Assembly (NCBI GenBank): GCA_028753945.1
Contig: JAPNXP010000018.1
Coordinates: 248,001 to 312,000 of the forward strand
Source: Hexactinellida sp. DTS-2022
Lineage: Eukaryota; Porifera; Hexactinellida
DNA: 64,000 nt
Reading direction: 5' to 3'
Shown piece by piece: positions 24,858 through 34,784 of the stretch. Under the pieces are notes generated by a model. That model was not told the DNA's origin. It worked only from the letters and a program-made list of their open reading frames with translations, and ran no database searches. The translations under genes and the position numbers were made by a program. Numbering within the stretch: the stretch's first letter is position 1; each line of letters begins with the position of its first letter.

Positions 24858-25517
24858 TGGGCTGGGGGGTTTAATTTGAAAGGAATTTGCGTTACGTAAC
24901 GTTTGAACTACACCTATAGAAAAGGGAATATATAATTTGTGGAATTATTTATATAATAAAACACATTTGTTCTGGATGTGTGGGTTTGTTTGTCCAGAAT
25001 TAATGGAAAGACCCAGAAAGCTGAAAATTTGTGTACAGAGGTAATTTTGCACTCGGACAACGATCTATTGGTTTTTGAAGAGAAATATCCGCATTTCCAT
25101 CCAAAGGTGACAAAATTAAATTCGAGAGTTTGTTAATATGGATTAGCTATACTTCATTCAATTAGTATAAATAGACTGTGCATAATAGAAAGATTTTCTG
25201 AGGCTGCAATCTGATTGAGTGAAAATAAATTCATTTAACCAATCAATCATTTGTCTATTCTATTGCATGTTTTTCTTTAAGTATTATTTTGATTCGAGCT
25301 ATCCTTATCGTGCAACTGAAATTTATTGAGCTACTAATGGGAGGATTTGAATGTCCCAAACAAATTACATTATATAGCATTCTTATTAAGGGAACTTTAT
25401 GAGGAATATATTTAATACACCACAGAGATGTATAATTATAAATGATTTGTTTCAAGGCGTAGTAAGGCCGCGCAGCGGTCGTCAATTGAGGCGTGACCGA
25501 AGGGCTCGTTTAGTTAA
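24858..25517. repeat. Right arm of inverted repeat flanking the NHL gene
   Basis: Reverse complement of the left arm. The inner end carries GCGTTACGTAACGTTTGAAC, and the outer end is gaccgaagggctcgtttagt. The same outer end module closes repeats at about 37995, 42912 and 49712, so the arms are likely copies of one dispersed element family. Confidence 0.9.
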
Positions 25518-25529
25518 TAGTATCTTGAA

Positions 25530-25615
25530 AGTATATTTGCTTATATATCGGTCAACACCTTTTCTAATGTAACTTTCAGGCACTGGCAAAGGTGATGGCC
25601 GATATAAAAGTATTT
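25530..25615. repeat. Short foldback: tatatcggtcaacacctttt ... aaaggtgatggccgatata
   Basis: Inverted repeat of ~20-bp arms. It is related to the elements at 40050-40157 and 45053-45157 upstream of two aspartic protease genes. Confidence 0.65.
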
Positions 25616-25685
25616 TATAAATATGTTATTAGTGAATACTTATAATATAAAGAATAACAAATGTAAACAAATGCAAACAAGTGTA

Positions 25686-27152
25686 CTAACTCGTCAACAA
25701 TCCATCAAATAATTTCTCTGTTTTCGAAATAAATTCCCTTTCGAATGTTTCAATTGAGAACTTATTCAGCACATAATTCCGTGCATTTGTTCTAACCACA
25801 TTTCTAGCTTCTTCACTCAGGGAAAATATTTCTTTCAATTTCGCACCAAAATCTTTTTCATTTAGCGCCAAATAACCAGTTTTCTCACCTTCGAAGTGTC
25901 GGATTATGTCACACTTGGGACCACCGGAATTGTGTCCCAGCACAATGCAGCCTGCGGCCATCATTTCCACTAAACTAATCCCGAAATGCTCGTTATCCAT
26001 GGTGTGGATCCCGACATCGCAGACACCCAACAGCTGTAGCAATTCATGGAATGGGATCTTAATATGGAACTTAACCTGTTTATCTATTTCTAACACCTCT
26101 GCTAGTTTCCTCAGGTGTTGCACTCGACACAAATCCTCGCTGTCACGACAGCTCCCAATCAGGTGGAGCTCACAAGTGGCACGCGACACAATTGGGACAC
26201 TTTCTAACAAATATTTGAAAGATCTCAGTTGGCAAGCATGGTTCTTTTCCGGCCTAAATTGACCGAGCGAGCAAATTATAAAATGTGTGTCAGGCCTCTG
26301 TCGCTTTAAATCCAAACCTGCAAAGGTGTTAGTATCACAAGGAGGGTACAAGGTTTGTGCGTTCGCTTTTTGCCCCCAAATAGTGTCGATATGTCCCTTC
26401 GTCCAAGTCGAGTTTACAAGTGTGACGTCACAAGTTGATCCAGCCAAACCATACAAATACCCATACGCCCGATAGTATAATAATTTGCCGTTTGTTAATA
26501 GGAAACTGTTGCTAATTCTAGTGCTGTTGTTGAATGAATCAGTTTGAGACTTCACTTTACGAAGCATATCGGAACTAACCGTCGGATAGTGTACATAGCA
26601 ACAGGTCAAACAGTTGCCAAGGTATTTGAAGTAGGGTATAGTGAATGCAAATCCAATCGTATCGAAATAAATATCCGGTTGGTACTTATGTAAGGCCTCA
26701 TGTGCTATTAATAGAGACCCAATACTTTGAAATAGAATAGTGAATCTTGGATATGTTTGTGGTAGAATATATTTGACACCATCCAAATATATAAGTTCTA
26801 TATTAGGTAATAGGTCGATATAGAAAGTTCTACTAATATTATCGAGTAGGTTTTTAACCGGGACCTTATCACAGGAGTACACAACACATATTACATTAGG
26901 ATACTGTATTTGTATTGAGTGTATTGATTGCCATAAAACTCGCTCGCCCCCACCGCCCCCATTACAATATGGGTGGAAAAACGCGATTCTTATTGGTCGA
27001 TTGTTGTGCCTATTTATTTGCTGTTTACGGCGCGTGACGTATCGCTGGACTCTGAGCCAATAGAAAGCGAGGGTTCCCAGCAGAACAGCGGCTAGTGCTG
27101 TAAGCAGAATAGCCGAGATCTGGACCAGGGATAGCAACCAATCAAATATCAT
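25686..27152 (-). CDS. ALG11: ALG11-like alpha-1,2-mannosyltransferase
   Basis: Single exon, 488 aa, the usual length for ALG11. Known role: adds the fourth and fifth mannose from GDP-mannose to the dolichol-linked N-glycan precursor on the cytosolic face of the ER. Residues ~10-33 form an N-terminal membrane anchor. Residues 56-71 are the FFHPYC plus glycine-rich GERV motif typical of ALG11. EHFGISLVE (388-396) is the EX7E motif of GT4 retaining glycosyltransferases and is followed by NSGGP. The first ATG fits the anchor. The downstream neighbour is the NHL/inverted-repeat block and the upstream neighbours are torsins on the same strand. An internal plus-strand open frame is a shadow. No defect was seen. 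Confidence 0.95.
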   Translation of the reverse strand: MIFDWLLSLVQISAILLTALAAVLLGTLAFYWLRVQRYVTRRKQQINRHNNRPIRIAFFHPYCNGGGGGERVLWQSIHSIQIQYPNVICVVYSCDKVPVKNLLDNISRTFYIDLLPNIELIYLDGVKYILPQTYPRFTILFQSIGSLLIAHEALHKYQPDIYFDTIGFAFTIPYFKYLGNCLTCCYVHYPTVSSDMLRKVKSQTDSFNNSTRISNSFLLTNGKLLYYRAYGYLYGLAGSTCDVTLVNSTWTKGHIDTIWGQKANAQTLYPPCDTNTFAGLDLKRQRPDTHFIICSLGQFRPEKNHACQLRSFKYLLESVPIVSRATCELHLIGSCRDSEDLCRVQHLRKLAEVLEIDKQVKFHIKIPFHELLQLLGVCDVGIHTMDNEHFGISLVEMMAAGCIVLGHNSGGPKCDIIRHFEGEKTGYLALNEKDFGAKLKEIFSLSEEARNVVRTNARNYVLNKFSIETFEREFISKTEKLFDGLLTS

Positions 27153-27368
27153 CCGAGCTAACTAGCAATAACAAGAGCTTCCTTATATGTAGACGGTCTA
27201 TAAAAGTTAAAAAACCCATACATAAAGCAAAAAGCGTTACGTAACGTCTACCAGAGCGCCTCAAAATACCACTGTATACTTTGTAATAGCATATCCATGG
27301 TTTATATTAGTGTATCATACAGCGGCTCAATATACGATACAACAGACCCATAAGATTGCAAATTAAAG
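27153..27368. other. Intergenic, 5' of ALG11
   Basis: Contains the ccttatatgtagacggtcta word, also found near 38380, 43300, 47550 and 53690, and one gcgttacgtaacgt palindrome. No gene seen. Confidence 0.6.
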
Positions 27369-27536
27369 TCGAAACCTGTTTTTTCTAATCAATTATTTGC
27401 CTGAAATAAAGTAAGAAAAATCCGATAGTTAGAATAAACCGATTGAAATGAAACAAAATTAGAATTTTCTAACGCATTTAGAATAAATAGTTAGTTAATA
27501 AAAACCGGTGTTAGAAAAAACCGGTTTCGACTGGAA
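27369..27536. mobile_element. MITE, GTCGAAACCGGTTTTTTCTAA family
   Basis: Termini GTCGAAACCTGTTTTTTCTA and AGAAAAAACCGGTTTCGAC form an inverted repeat. Relatives are at 31829-32014, 39004-39154, 43996-44150 and 57147-57450 (interrupted). Confidence 0.85.
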
Positions 27537-27835
27537 AGAATAAGATAGAAATTTTAAGAAATAAATTATTAGACAAGTTATCTAACGAATAAATTTGTTA
27601 ATAATTAACTGTATAATTCCCTATCCTTCATTACAAACAAATAACAAGATTGAATATTCATGGTATTTCATTAAAATATCAAAAAAAATTACAAACAAAG
27701 TTATTTTGTTCATCATAAAAATAAAAAAATAAAAAATTGGTAAACAAATATTGCAAATTCTAAAAACAAGCAGTCAATAAAGCACTTCTCTAAAAGCAAT
27801 AAACAAATATAAACAACAACAAACAACAACAATTA
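27537..27835. other. AT-rich 3' flank of torsin-like gene 1
   Basis: Low-complexity AT-rich sequence with runs of A and caaacaacaac. Nothing else recognised. Confidence 0.6.
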
Positions 27836-28789
27836 TTATAAAAAATCAGAAATTAGTTGATCAATTCGCTTGCAGCCTGCTTCTGAAAACCATTCCAATT
27901 TTTTCGGAAAAAACTGAATATTATTTATAACTTTATTAATCATTGAAGGTCTTGGTGTAATCTTGCGATTAATCATTGCATTTTCTATACACCTTTCTAC
28001 ATGAACCTTTTGTAACGGCAGAAATGGAATACAACTATCTATTACATGACGAGACACAAATTCTGTGTTTTTAAACGCACCTTCTTCAGAATATATTTTG
28101 TGACTTAAGACTTTGTGCATTTCATTTTCTCCAATAGTACTTCGGGCCCTTTCTTTCGAATACTGTTCAATTACATAATCATTAATCTTGGTAGCACCAG
28201 TATTGCTTACCAGTATGTAAATAGCTCTATTGAAATCTATACCATGCATTGATAACGGGTAATTAATATACGGGAGTAGACCGTCTAATATATTAGGATT
28301 CATTGCATGAATATCCTCAAAAATAAACAAAGTTTGTGGACACTTATTCAAGCTGTTTTGAATTAATTCGTGTAATTTTTCTGTAAACTCTCTGGTCCGG
28401 GTTGTATCACGGAAAAAATGAGGGACGTTAATAAAAACAACAAATTTAGAATTCAAACCTTCAGAATAAAGACTTTCCGCAATTAATTTGCTGACCCAAG
28501 TTTTCCCAGTTCCGGTCCCACCGTGAAAAGAGAGGACAAGCGGCTTTTGAGGGGAGGAATTTGTAACGTGTGCCTTTATCAATTTTGGGACGGATTCCTT
28601 TACGATATGCTGTCCGAATAAGTGATTTCTTAAACTTATTGTAAGATTCCCAATATTATTACTAATCCATGGTTTACTACAGCATTCGTAGTATATGCAA
28701 TAGAAAGAAGAAACGAAATTTGATTGGTAGACAAGAGCAATGAATAGAACTAGTAGGATAGATTTGTAGTACATTTGATTGGCTATCAC
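27836..28789 (-). CDS. Torsin-like ER-luminal AAA+ ATPase, paralog 1
   Basis: Single exon, 317 aa. N-terminal signal/hydrophobic segment (~8-28). Torsin hallmarks: the YYECC cysteine pair (34-37), NHLFGQH (55-61), Walker A GGTGTGKT (90-97), a sensor-1 Asn in SNTGA (~196) and the C-terminal GCKR motif (305-308) corresponding to torsin sensor 2. Torsins act in the ER lumen and perinuclear space and need membrane cofactors (LAP1/LULL1). Odd points: Walker A ends KT rather than the KN typical of torsins, and the Walker B position reads IFED (155-159) instead of the usual IFDE. Its neighbour at 29322-30269 is a paralog with the same changes. It is clearly a torsin relative; one-to-one orthology with TorsinA is not claimed. 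Confidence 0.9.
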   Translation of the reverse strand: MIANQMYYKSILLVLFIALVYQSNFVSSFYCIYYECCSKPWISNNIGNLTISLRNHLFGQHIVKESVPKLIKAHVTNSSPQKPLVLSFHGGTGTGKTWVSKLIAESLYSEGLNSKFVVFINVPHFFRDTTRTREFTEKLHELIQNSLNKCPQTLFIFEDIHAMNPNILDGLLPYINYPLSMHGIDFNRAIYILVSNTGATKINDYVIEQYSKERARSTIGENEMHKVLSHKIYSEEGAFKNTEFVSRHVIDSCIPFLPLQKVHVERCIENAMINRKITPRPSMINKVINNIQFFPKKLEWFSEAGCKRIDQLISDFL

Positions 28790-28905
28790 AGAATCTAGTA
28801 TTGAATTAGTATATAACCATGGATAACAGAACTGTGGTATAATGTAATACTTCGGTAATGGAATGGAATAAGTACGTATTATCCAGTTTACCCTACATAG
28901 AAATA
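28790..28905. other. Intergenic between torsin paralogs
   Basis: Short 5' flank of torsin paralog 1 containing ataaccatgg, also found at the other torsin start (30309-30325). No other signal. Confidence 0.4.
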
Positions 28906-29089
28906 CAGTGGAAACTCGTTAATACGAACACCAACGGATGGTAAAAATTTGTTCGCTTTATCCAGAGTTCGTATTAACCGGAGTAATAACCATTGAATAG
29001 CAATTGTAGGGACTTGATTTTGTGGAACTATTTGTTCGTCTTATCCGGAAATTCGTATTAACCGTGTTCCTACTAACGAGGTTCTACTG
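28906..29089. mobile_element. MITE, CAGTGGAAACTCG / CGAGGTTCTACTG, TA-flanked
   Basis: A 184-bp foldback element flanked by TA on both sides (28904-28905 and 29090-29091). Its internal half-sites gttcgctttatccagagttc and ttcgtattaaccgg match the 12377 element. Confidence 0.9.
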
Positions 29090-29321
29090 TATTGATTTAT
29101 AAAAATAAATTTTACGTACTAAGTAACCGAGTTATACTACATAGTTAACCTTCCTATAAGGGCACCTTTTATCAAATTTAATGAAAAATTTCCCTATCAA
29201 AAAAGGTATATAGTTTGGATTTCTACAAATTTATTATCCATTTAAAAATATTCAATTAGTAAAGTCAAAAAAAGAAAAAGAAAAATAAACAAACTCCTTA
29301 AGCAAATACACAAAAGTAAAA

Positions 29322-30269
29322 TTACAAATCCATATAATGCAACGTTATAATTTGTTCGATTCTTTTACAGCCAGAAGAAGCAAACATTTCAATACCATTT
29401 GATACCCAAACGATTTCATTTAGCACTCTAATAACCATGGATAATGTCGGTTTATATCCCCGTGCTAGAATGGCTCTTTGAATGCATTTCTTAACATGAT
29501 TTCTTTCTAACGGCAAAAATGGGATATAAGCATCTATAATTCCTTTAGACACAAATTCTGAGTTCTTAAATGCACCTTCTTCAATGAAAATCTTGTCACT
29601 TATAACTTTTTGTATTTCTTCATGTTTAATTAATCGTCGTTCTATTCCGAAATTGAATTTTTCGGTTAAATATTCATTTATAAGCGTTGCAGCGGAATTA
29701 CATATTAGAAGATAAATTGCTTTCCTGTATTCAACTCCGTTTCTTAAAGGCGGATTATATAAGTGGGATAAGAGACCGTCCAATACCAAGGGATTCATAA
29801 CATGAATATCTTCAAAAATAAACAAAGTTTGTTCACATTGAATGAGACTAGATTTAATTATTTGGCGTAACTCCTCAATTAATTCATTCGTATGGAGTTT
29901 ATCACAAAATAGGGGCACAGCAATATATTTTACAAATTTAGAATTTATTCCTTCTGAAAATAGGCTTTGAGCTATTAGTTTGCTAACCCAAGTTTTCCCA
30001 GTTCCAGGCCAACCGTGAAAGGATAATACAAGTGGTTTGCTAGGTGACAAATTGTTGATATGTGCCTCTATCAATTTTGGGATAGATTCCTGTACAATAT
30101 ACTGTCCAAATAAGTCTTTTTTCAAACTCAAAGCAAGTTTTTCAATGTCATTACTTATCCATGGTTTCTGACAGCATTCTTTGAATTTACAATAAAAATA
30201 AGTTACGAAAGCATTTGATTGGTTGAGCGAGGATAAAAATAGAATTAACGTGATGTAATCGAAACGCAT
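29322..30269 (-). CDS. Torsin-like ER-luminal AAA+ ATPase, paralog 2
   Basis: Single exon, 315 aa, tandem to paralog 1 on the same strand (~530 bp apart). Signal/hydrophobic segment ~5-21. FKECC (29-33), KDLFGQY (51-57), Walker A GWPGTGKT (86-93), Walker B-like IFED (151-154), sensor-1 Asn in CNSAA and a C-terminal GCKR. The Walker A core GWPGTGK is closer to the usual torsin GWTGTGK than paralog 1 is, but the reversed acidic pair in Walker B is the same, so the change predates the duplication. Three further cysteines are scattered through the ATPase core. A redox or ATPase-altered torsin is possible. No break was seen. Confidence 0.9.
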   Translation of the reverse strand: MRFDYITLILFLSSLNQSNAFVTYFYCKFKECCQKPWISNDIEKLALSLKKDLFGQYIVQESIPKLIEAHINNLSPSKPLVLSFHGWPGTGKTWVSKLIAQSLFSEGINSKFVKYIAVPLFCDKLHTNELIEELRQIIKSSLIQCEQTLFIFEDIHVMNPLVLDGLLSHLYNPPLRNGVEYRKAIYLLICNSAATLINEYLTEKFNFGIERRLIKHEEIQKVISDKIFIEEGAFKNSEFVSKGIIDAYIPFLPLERNHVKKCIQRAILARGYKPTLSMVIRVLNEIVWVSNGIEMFASSGCKRIEQIITLHYMDL

Positions 30270-30402
30270 TTGATTGTCAGCTAAGCTAAAATATAACCGA
30301 ATATAAGTTTGTTAATATCCATGGTTATTTCGCCAACTACTAATAAATATTTACATAAAACAATTACGTACTGTATAATATAGTTATCAACCGTTTATAA
30401 TA

Positions 30403-30568
30403 AATAATGAATTTACTTATACAGCGATCATCGGCGTTTGTTTTTAAAAACCTCGCTACTTTCTACCGATAGTTTTTTTATGTTTATAAAGAACACCATC
30501 GGTAGAAACTAGCCAGGTTATTTAAAACAAACGCCGATGATCGGTGTATAAGTAAATTCATTATTAAA
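30403..30568. mobile_element. MITE with ~50-bp terminal inverted repeats
   Basis: The arms contain AATGAATTTACTTATACAG, GATCATCGGCGTTTGTTTT and their complements. An inner pair, ctaccgat / atcggtag, continues the fold. No other copy in this window. Confidence 0.85.
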
Positions 30569-30949
30569 TAATAATAAAGTGCGATATTCTCGATGATTCA
30601 TAAATTTTTTGGTCCCAAAATGTGAAAAAAACAATAATCGCCTAGGCTACTATTCGAGTAAATACCGTATTCGTAATTCCTAAATATATGAGTGTAACCA
30701 AGGATAATTTTCACAAAATCAAAACAAATATATTAGAAACAAAATTATTCGATTATTTATCAAACGAATATATTGACAAGAAAGTTTAATTTGTGTTAAT
30801 TAACAATAATAAGTAAACAAAAACAATTCATTAGAATAAAGTTTGTTATAATAAATAAAAGTGATTAGGGAAGTAAAAATAGTTCGAATAAAATAAAAAA
30901 GGGGTAATACGTAGTTACAATAAGAAGTGATTGGAATGTAGTTAGTTTG
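30569..30949. other. AT-rich 3' flank of the tetraspanin
   Basis: Contains one ttggtcccaaaa...cgcctaggctactattc repeat fragment (30608-30660) and long A/T runs. No gene seen. Confidence 0.6.
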
Positions 30950-31726
30950 TCAATATTCTTTTTCTTCCTTCTTGAAGTCAAGACATATCATACACAAAGC
31001 GAACAAAATCAACAAAAGTTCAACAACAATAATAGCAATTGCACCCGCACCAAGGCCATATTGAAATCCAGTATTATTTAAAAGTGAAACAATATCGTCA
31101 ATACAACTAACAGAGTATATGCTAGTCAAATTATTCGAGTTTAACCAAGGATTTACAAGGTTTAATGCTTTACAAGTTGTATTTGGTATCAAAGCACAAT
31201 TACAGGAGAGGGGTATAGTAATATTGTTGTCTGTATAATCATGATAGGAGTTAGTTAGCCCGCAACATTGAAGAAAACTTTCCAATTGATTCAAACCGTT
31301 TTGTAAAAGCGGATCATTTTGTAAACCAACAGTTAAAATGTCTGTCACATTATTCTGAAGGTAGTTTTTAGCATCGTTACTTCTCACAGCAAGAATTATA
31401 ACCAAAACTAACTGCAACATAACTATAAATCCGACCGTGACAGAGTATATTATAAGCAGTACTCCACAGAACCTATGCTTTATACTCCCGATTATACCAA
31501 TGCCAGCAACGACAACAATAACAGACCCAACTACAATGGACAAAATCGAAGCATTGAATAAGACAGCCAGGACAAACGTTTCGATAGAAGTTGTGCTTAT
31601 AAACCCGAGAAACTCCCGAGACATAGATAGGAATATGGCGCCTAAAACTATGAGTGTAGTCGCCGCTGCGCCTATTAGCAGATTTAGAAAAATGAAAGAC
31701 AGACGGAACACAATTTCTGAGCCCAT
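30950..31726 (-). CDS. Tetraspanin
   Basis: Single exon, 258 aa. Four hydrophobic segments at about 9-31, 50-80, 85-112 and 226-250. The large extracellular loop lies between segments 3 and 4. It holds the CCG signature (QCCG), a CNC, a single Cys and a late SCIDDI, so at least six loop cysteines for disulfides, plus several N-glycosylation sequons (NNT, NNL). The short cytoplasmic tail is charged (KKEEKEY). Tetraspanins organise membrane microdomains with partner proteins. The subfamily is not assigned. Minus strand, the same as the torsins, but with 680 bp between them; co-regulation is not implied. Confidence 0.93.
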   Translation of the reverse strand: MGSEIVFRLSFIFLNLLIGAAATTLIVLGAIFLSMSREFLGFISTTSIETFVLAVLFNASILSIVVGSVIVVVAGIGIIGSIKHRFCGVLLIIYSVTVGFIVMLQLVLVIILAVRSNDAKNYLQNNVTDILTVGLQNDPLLQNGLNQLESFLQCCGLTNSYHDYTDNNITIPLSCNCALIPNTTCKALNLVNPWLNSNNLTSIYSVSCIDDIVSLLNNTGFQYGLGAGAIAIIVVELLLILFALCMICLDFKKEEKEY

Positions 31727-31828
31727 TCTGAGGTGTTAGTAGCTAAATATAAATAATATTATATAGAGAATAGTATGCATGGTATCGGGGGGAATTCAAA
31801 ATATAAAATGTTATTAATTAATTAATTA

Positions 31829-32014
31829 CAGTCGAAACCGGTTTTTTCTAACACTGATGTTTGTTAACTAATCGGGTTTTTCTAACTAACTATTTATTAT
31901 AAATGTGTAAAAATTCCAATTTCGTTATATTTTTGATCCGTTTATTCTAACAATCGGATTTTTTTAAATTTATTTCCATGCAAAGAATTGGTTAAAAAAA
32001 ACCGGTTTCGACTG
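31829..32014. mobile_element. MITE, CAGTCGAAACCGG family, TA-flanked
   Basis: Terminal inverted repeats CAGTCGAAACCGGTTTTTTC and AAAAAACCGGTTTCGACTG, with TA immediately outside each end. It is the best-preserved member of this family in the window. Confidence 0.95.
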
Positions 32015-32059
32015 TAATTTGCAACCTTACGGGCCATTCAATCGTTACGTAACGCTTTC

Positions 32060-32350
32060 AAGGGAGGGGGTCAAACAATGTGTGACAGACCAACCTTTTG
32101 TGTTACAAAATTGGTCTGTCACTGGAATAATGGTCCCTGAAAATATTGGTCCGTGGGACCAATATTTCAAAATAGTCCTAGCCTGTAATTTTTGGTCCCA
32201 CCATGCACCATGGGACCAATACTTCATGGAATATTGGTCCTAGGACTATTTTCCATTGACAGGCCTTTTCAGGTACTGGTATTTGAGTAACTAAATAAAC
32301 ATAAACCTCAGAGGAACCAATTTTCCAAAGGGGACGAATATTTCCATGAC
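32060..32350. repeat. GGTCC / ATTGGTCC interspersed repeat with several nested hairpins
   Basis: Contains tgacagaccaa...ttggtctgtca, ccgtgggaccaatatt and ggaatattggtcctagg words on both strands. It is related to 22010-22225 and ends near an aacataaacctcagagg segment shared with 22230-22265. Confidence 0.65.
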
Positions 32351-32470
32351 AAATCCAAAAAGTGTGACATAAGGAGGGGGTGTCTAATTTTCTAGGAATT
32401 TCGCGTTATGTAACGATTGAACATTTCCTATGGAATAATTAACGCAGTGAATATATGGCTTGGGATAGTA

Positions 32471-32633
32471 CAGTAAACTCTCGTTATAACGAAGTGCTTG
32501 GGACCTGTAAATCCCTTCGTTATATCCGGATATTCGTTATAAGCGGATAATAAATAATGCATTTAGTGCTCTGGGGGAAAATCTCCATTTCGTTATAACT
32601 TTTATCCGACTTGGGTATAACGGGAGTTCACTG
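32471..32633. mobile_element. MITE, CGTTATAAC family
   Basis: Runs from CAGTAAACTCTCGTTATAAC to GGTATAACGGGAGTTCACTG, with internal cccttcgttatatccggatatt. Relatives are at 11030, 36760-36891, 41655-41821, ~52990-53145 and 62771-62942. Confidence 0.9.
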
Positions 32634-32669
32634 TATATGCCAAAGGACCGCTAGTTATTAAGGTATATA

Positions 32670-32851
32670 CAGTCGACTCCGCTTAATAGAGTCACCTCGG
32701 GACCAGGTCGCTTTGATCCGATTAAGCGGAGAATTCTATTAACCGAAAATATTTTAAGCCAAACAGGAATTCCGTCCTATAAACCCTGTGAAATTACCCC
32801 ATTAAAGCGGAGAAATCTATTAACCGGTGACTCTATTAAGCGGAGTTACTG
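32670..32851. mobile_element. MITE, CAGTCGACTCCGCTTAATAG family
   Basis: The terminal inverted repeat is AGTCGACTCCGCTTAATAG with TATTAAGCGGAGTTACTG. The internal words attaagcggagaa and ctattaacc repeat several times. Relatives are at 46101-46175 (partial) and 51476-51575. Confidence 0.9.
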
Positions 32852-33205
32852 TTATATATATATTTATGAGTAACTAACAAAGTTAGAAGGTAAGGGAGAG
32901 AAATGTCCTGATGTTAGGCCCTGGTAATTCCTACTGATTAATAAATTCAAAATATTTAAATCACAATGGAAACAGTCCCCAATAGATACAAACAAATAAT
33001 CAAACAATCGATTTGTACTATGGTATAGTAACAATACAATCCCAGTATTTATTCCTGAATGTTGTTATGCTTTTACTTTACAGCACTTCCTCTTTTAATG
33101 AAATTCCCTGCTTTATCAGCGATGCTACAGTAGAGTAATTTTAATTTTCGTTTTCTTCTCTCCTGATATCCATTTAATGAAATCTCTTTTGAAGGTTGTA
33201 TACTA

Positions 33206-33361
33206 CAGTGGATGCCGGTTATAAGCACATCGTCGGGAACTGCACTTAATGTGCTTATAACCGACATAAATTATATAGGGTATATGGCAAACGTTTCCCA
33301 ACATAGTGTTCTTATATCCGATATGTTCTTATAACGGTGTGCTTATAACCGACATCTACTG
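33206..33361. mobile_element. MITE, GCCGGTTATAAG family
   Basis: CAGTGGATGCCGGTTATAAG to GTGCTTATAACCGACATC, closing with TACTG. See 22552-22692. Confidence 0.85.
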
Positions 33362-34002
33362 TACTACTACAATAGGAAAATAATTACTTGTAACACACCA
33401 GTGTAATATACAGGCATTTGTAAATACGCTCCTAATCCTGGTCTGATACAATTTTCATACGCCTAAATCACAAATTAATGCTACGGTATAGGAGAGGATT
33501 CCAAATTTTCGCGCTCCTAAATTCAAATTTTCCAAAAATCATACCCCAAAAGGAGCGTCTCGCGCTCCTGTATAATTCTTGTAAACACACATAAGCACTT
33601 AGGGGAGTAATAGTAGCTCTATTCAAATAATAGCCCAAGAGTGCGTTATAATAATCGCCTAGGCTACAATTCGAGTAAATAAGGTTATAACGAATTCACT
33701 GTGATATTACGCAATGTAGATTATTCCACTTGAGTGATATTGAATATAAGGTTAAATAGCGGGTTGATCATATTCCTATCATTTGATCGAGAGTACAAAT
33801 AAACAGATTTGCAACAGTGGAATTGAATAAATTTTGAATGTCATATTTTTCTTACCTTATATTCTGAATACATTTATCCATGCGTTGATCTTAAGATATA
33901 TGACAGAACTGATGAATTGTGAACTCGCTTGGATAATTATCCTGCAAATTTAATTGAAATATCCTCGTTTCAACATAATTGGCAACACCAATTACACAAA
34001 TA
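33362..34002. other. Gene-free stretch with repeat fragments
   Basis: Includes a direct repeat of gcgctcctaa-like words (33420-33570) and a cgcctaggctacaattcg fragment (33649-33680). No convincing exon. Confidence 0.5.
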
Positions 34003-34175
34003 CAGTAGAACCTCGTTAGTACGAACACAGTTAATACGAATTTCCGGTAATACGAATACTATTTCAGTCCCCATTAAAGCTTTTTCGATACGAATAAAAT
34101 TGGTCAATACGAATTCTAGATAAGGCGAACATATTTTAACGATCCCCTGGTGATCTTACTAACGAGGTTCTACTG
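34003..34175. mobile_element. MITE, CAGTAGAACCTCGTTAGTACG family
   Basis: Termini CAGTAGAACCTCGTTAGTAC and CTAACGAGGTTCTACTG. TA lies outside the left end. Confidence 0.9.
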
Positions 34176-34784
34176 CAAGTAATATAAATTGTAGAAAAAT
34201 AAATAAGACTAAAGAACAATATATAATAAATATTACTAAGGTGGCCATTCAAACGTTAAATAACTCAAAATTCCAGGAAAATTAGCATGTTATTCTTCAT
34301 GTTATTTTGAACAATTTGCAATACAAAGTTATGTCCTAAGTTGATTAATCTATGAATTATTTCAAGAATTACTCAACTTAGATTACATATCTGAAGTTCA
34401 AATAAATTTGGAAAGAAAATAATTGGTATTGTTTGGGTTAAATGTTACTGCTAGCGCTAGTATTAATGATCAATAATAGATTGTTAGTCACAATGAACAA
34501 TCATGAATAATTAATAATTATTGCCATTTTCAATGAATTAGTCAACTTAGGTTTTGTCACATATTATTAACCCCTCCCCCCTTGGAATTGTTACGTAACG
34601 TTTGAATAGATCCCCTAAATGGTTTAAAAAGGGACAACTAACTAAAAATTATATTTGTCAAACAAAGAATCAAATATAATGGCATATGACGAAATACAAT
34701 AATGACTCAAATTTAGTAGACATTCAATACTGTTAATTAAATAATATTTGAATTTCAAAGTTAATAAATTTGATTTTGTTACAG

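Noticed and set aside
25906..26475. Plus-strand frames inside ALG11
   Set aside because: Shadows of a full-length, motif-complete ALG11 on the other strand.
33073..33267. 64-codon minus-strand frame
   Set aside because: Overlaps the start of a MITE, has no neighbours in phase and no family resemblance.
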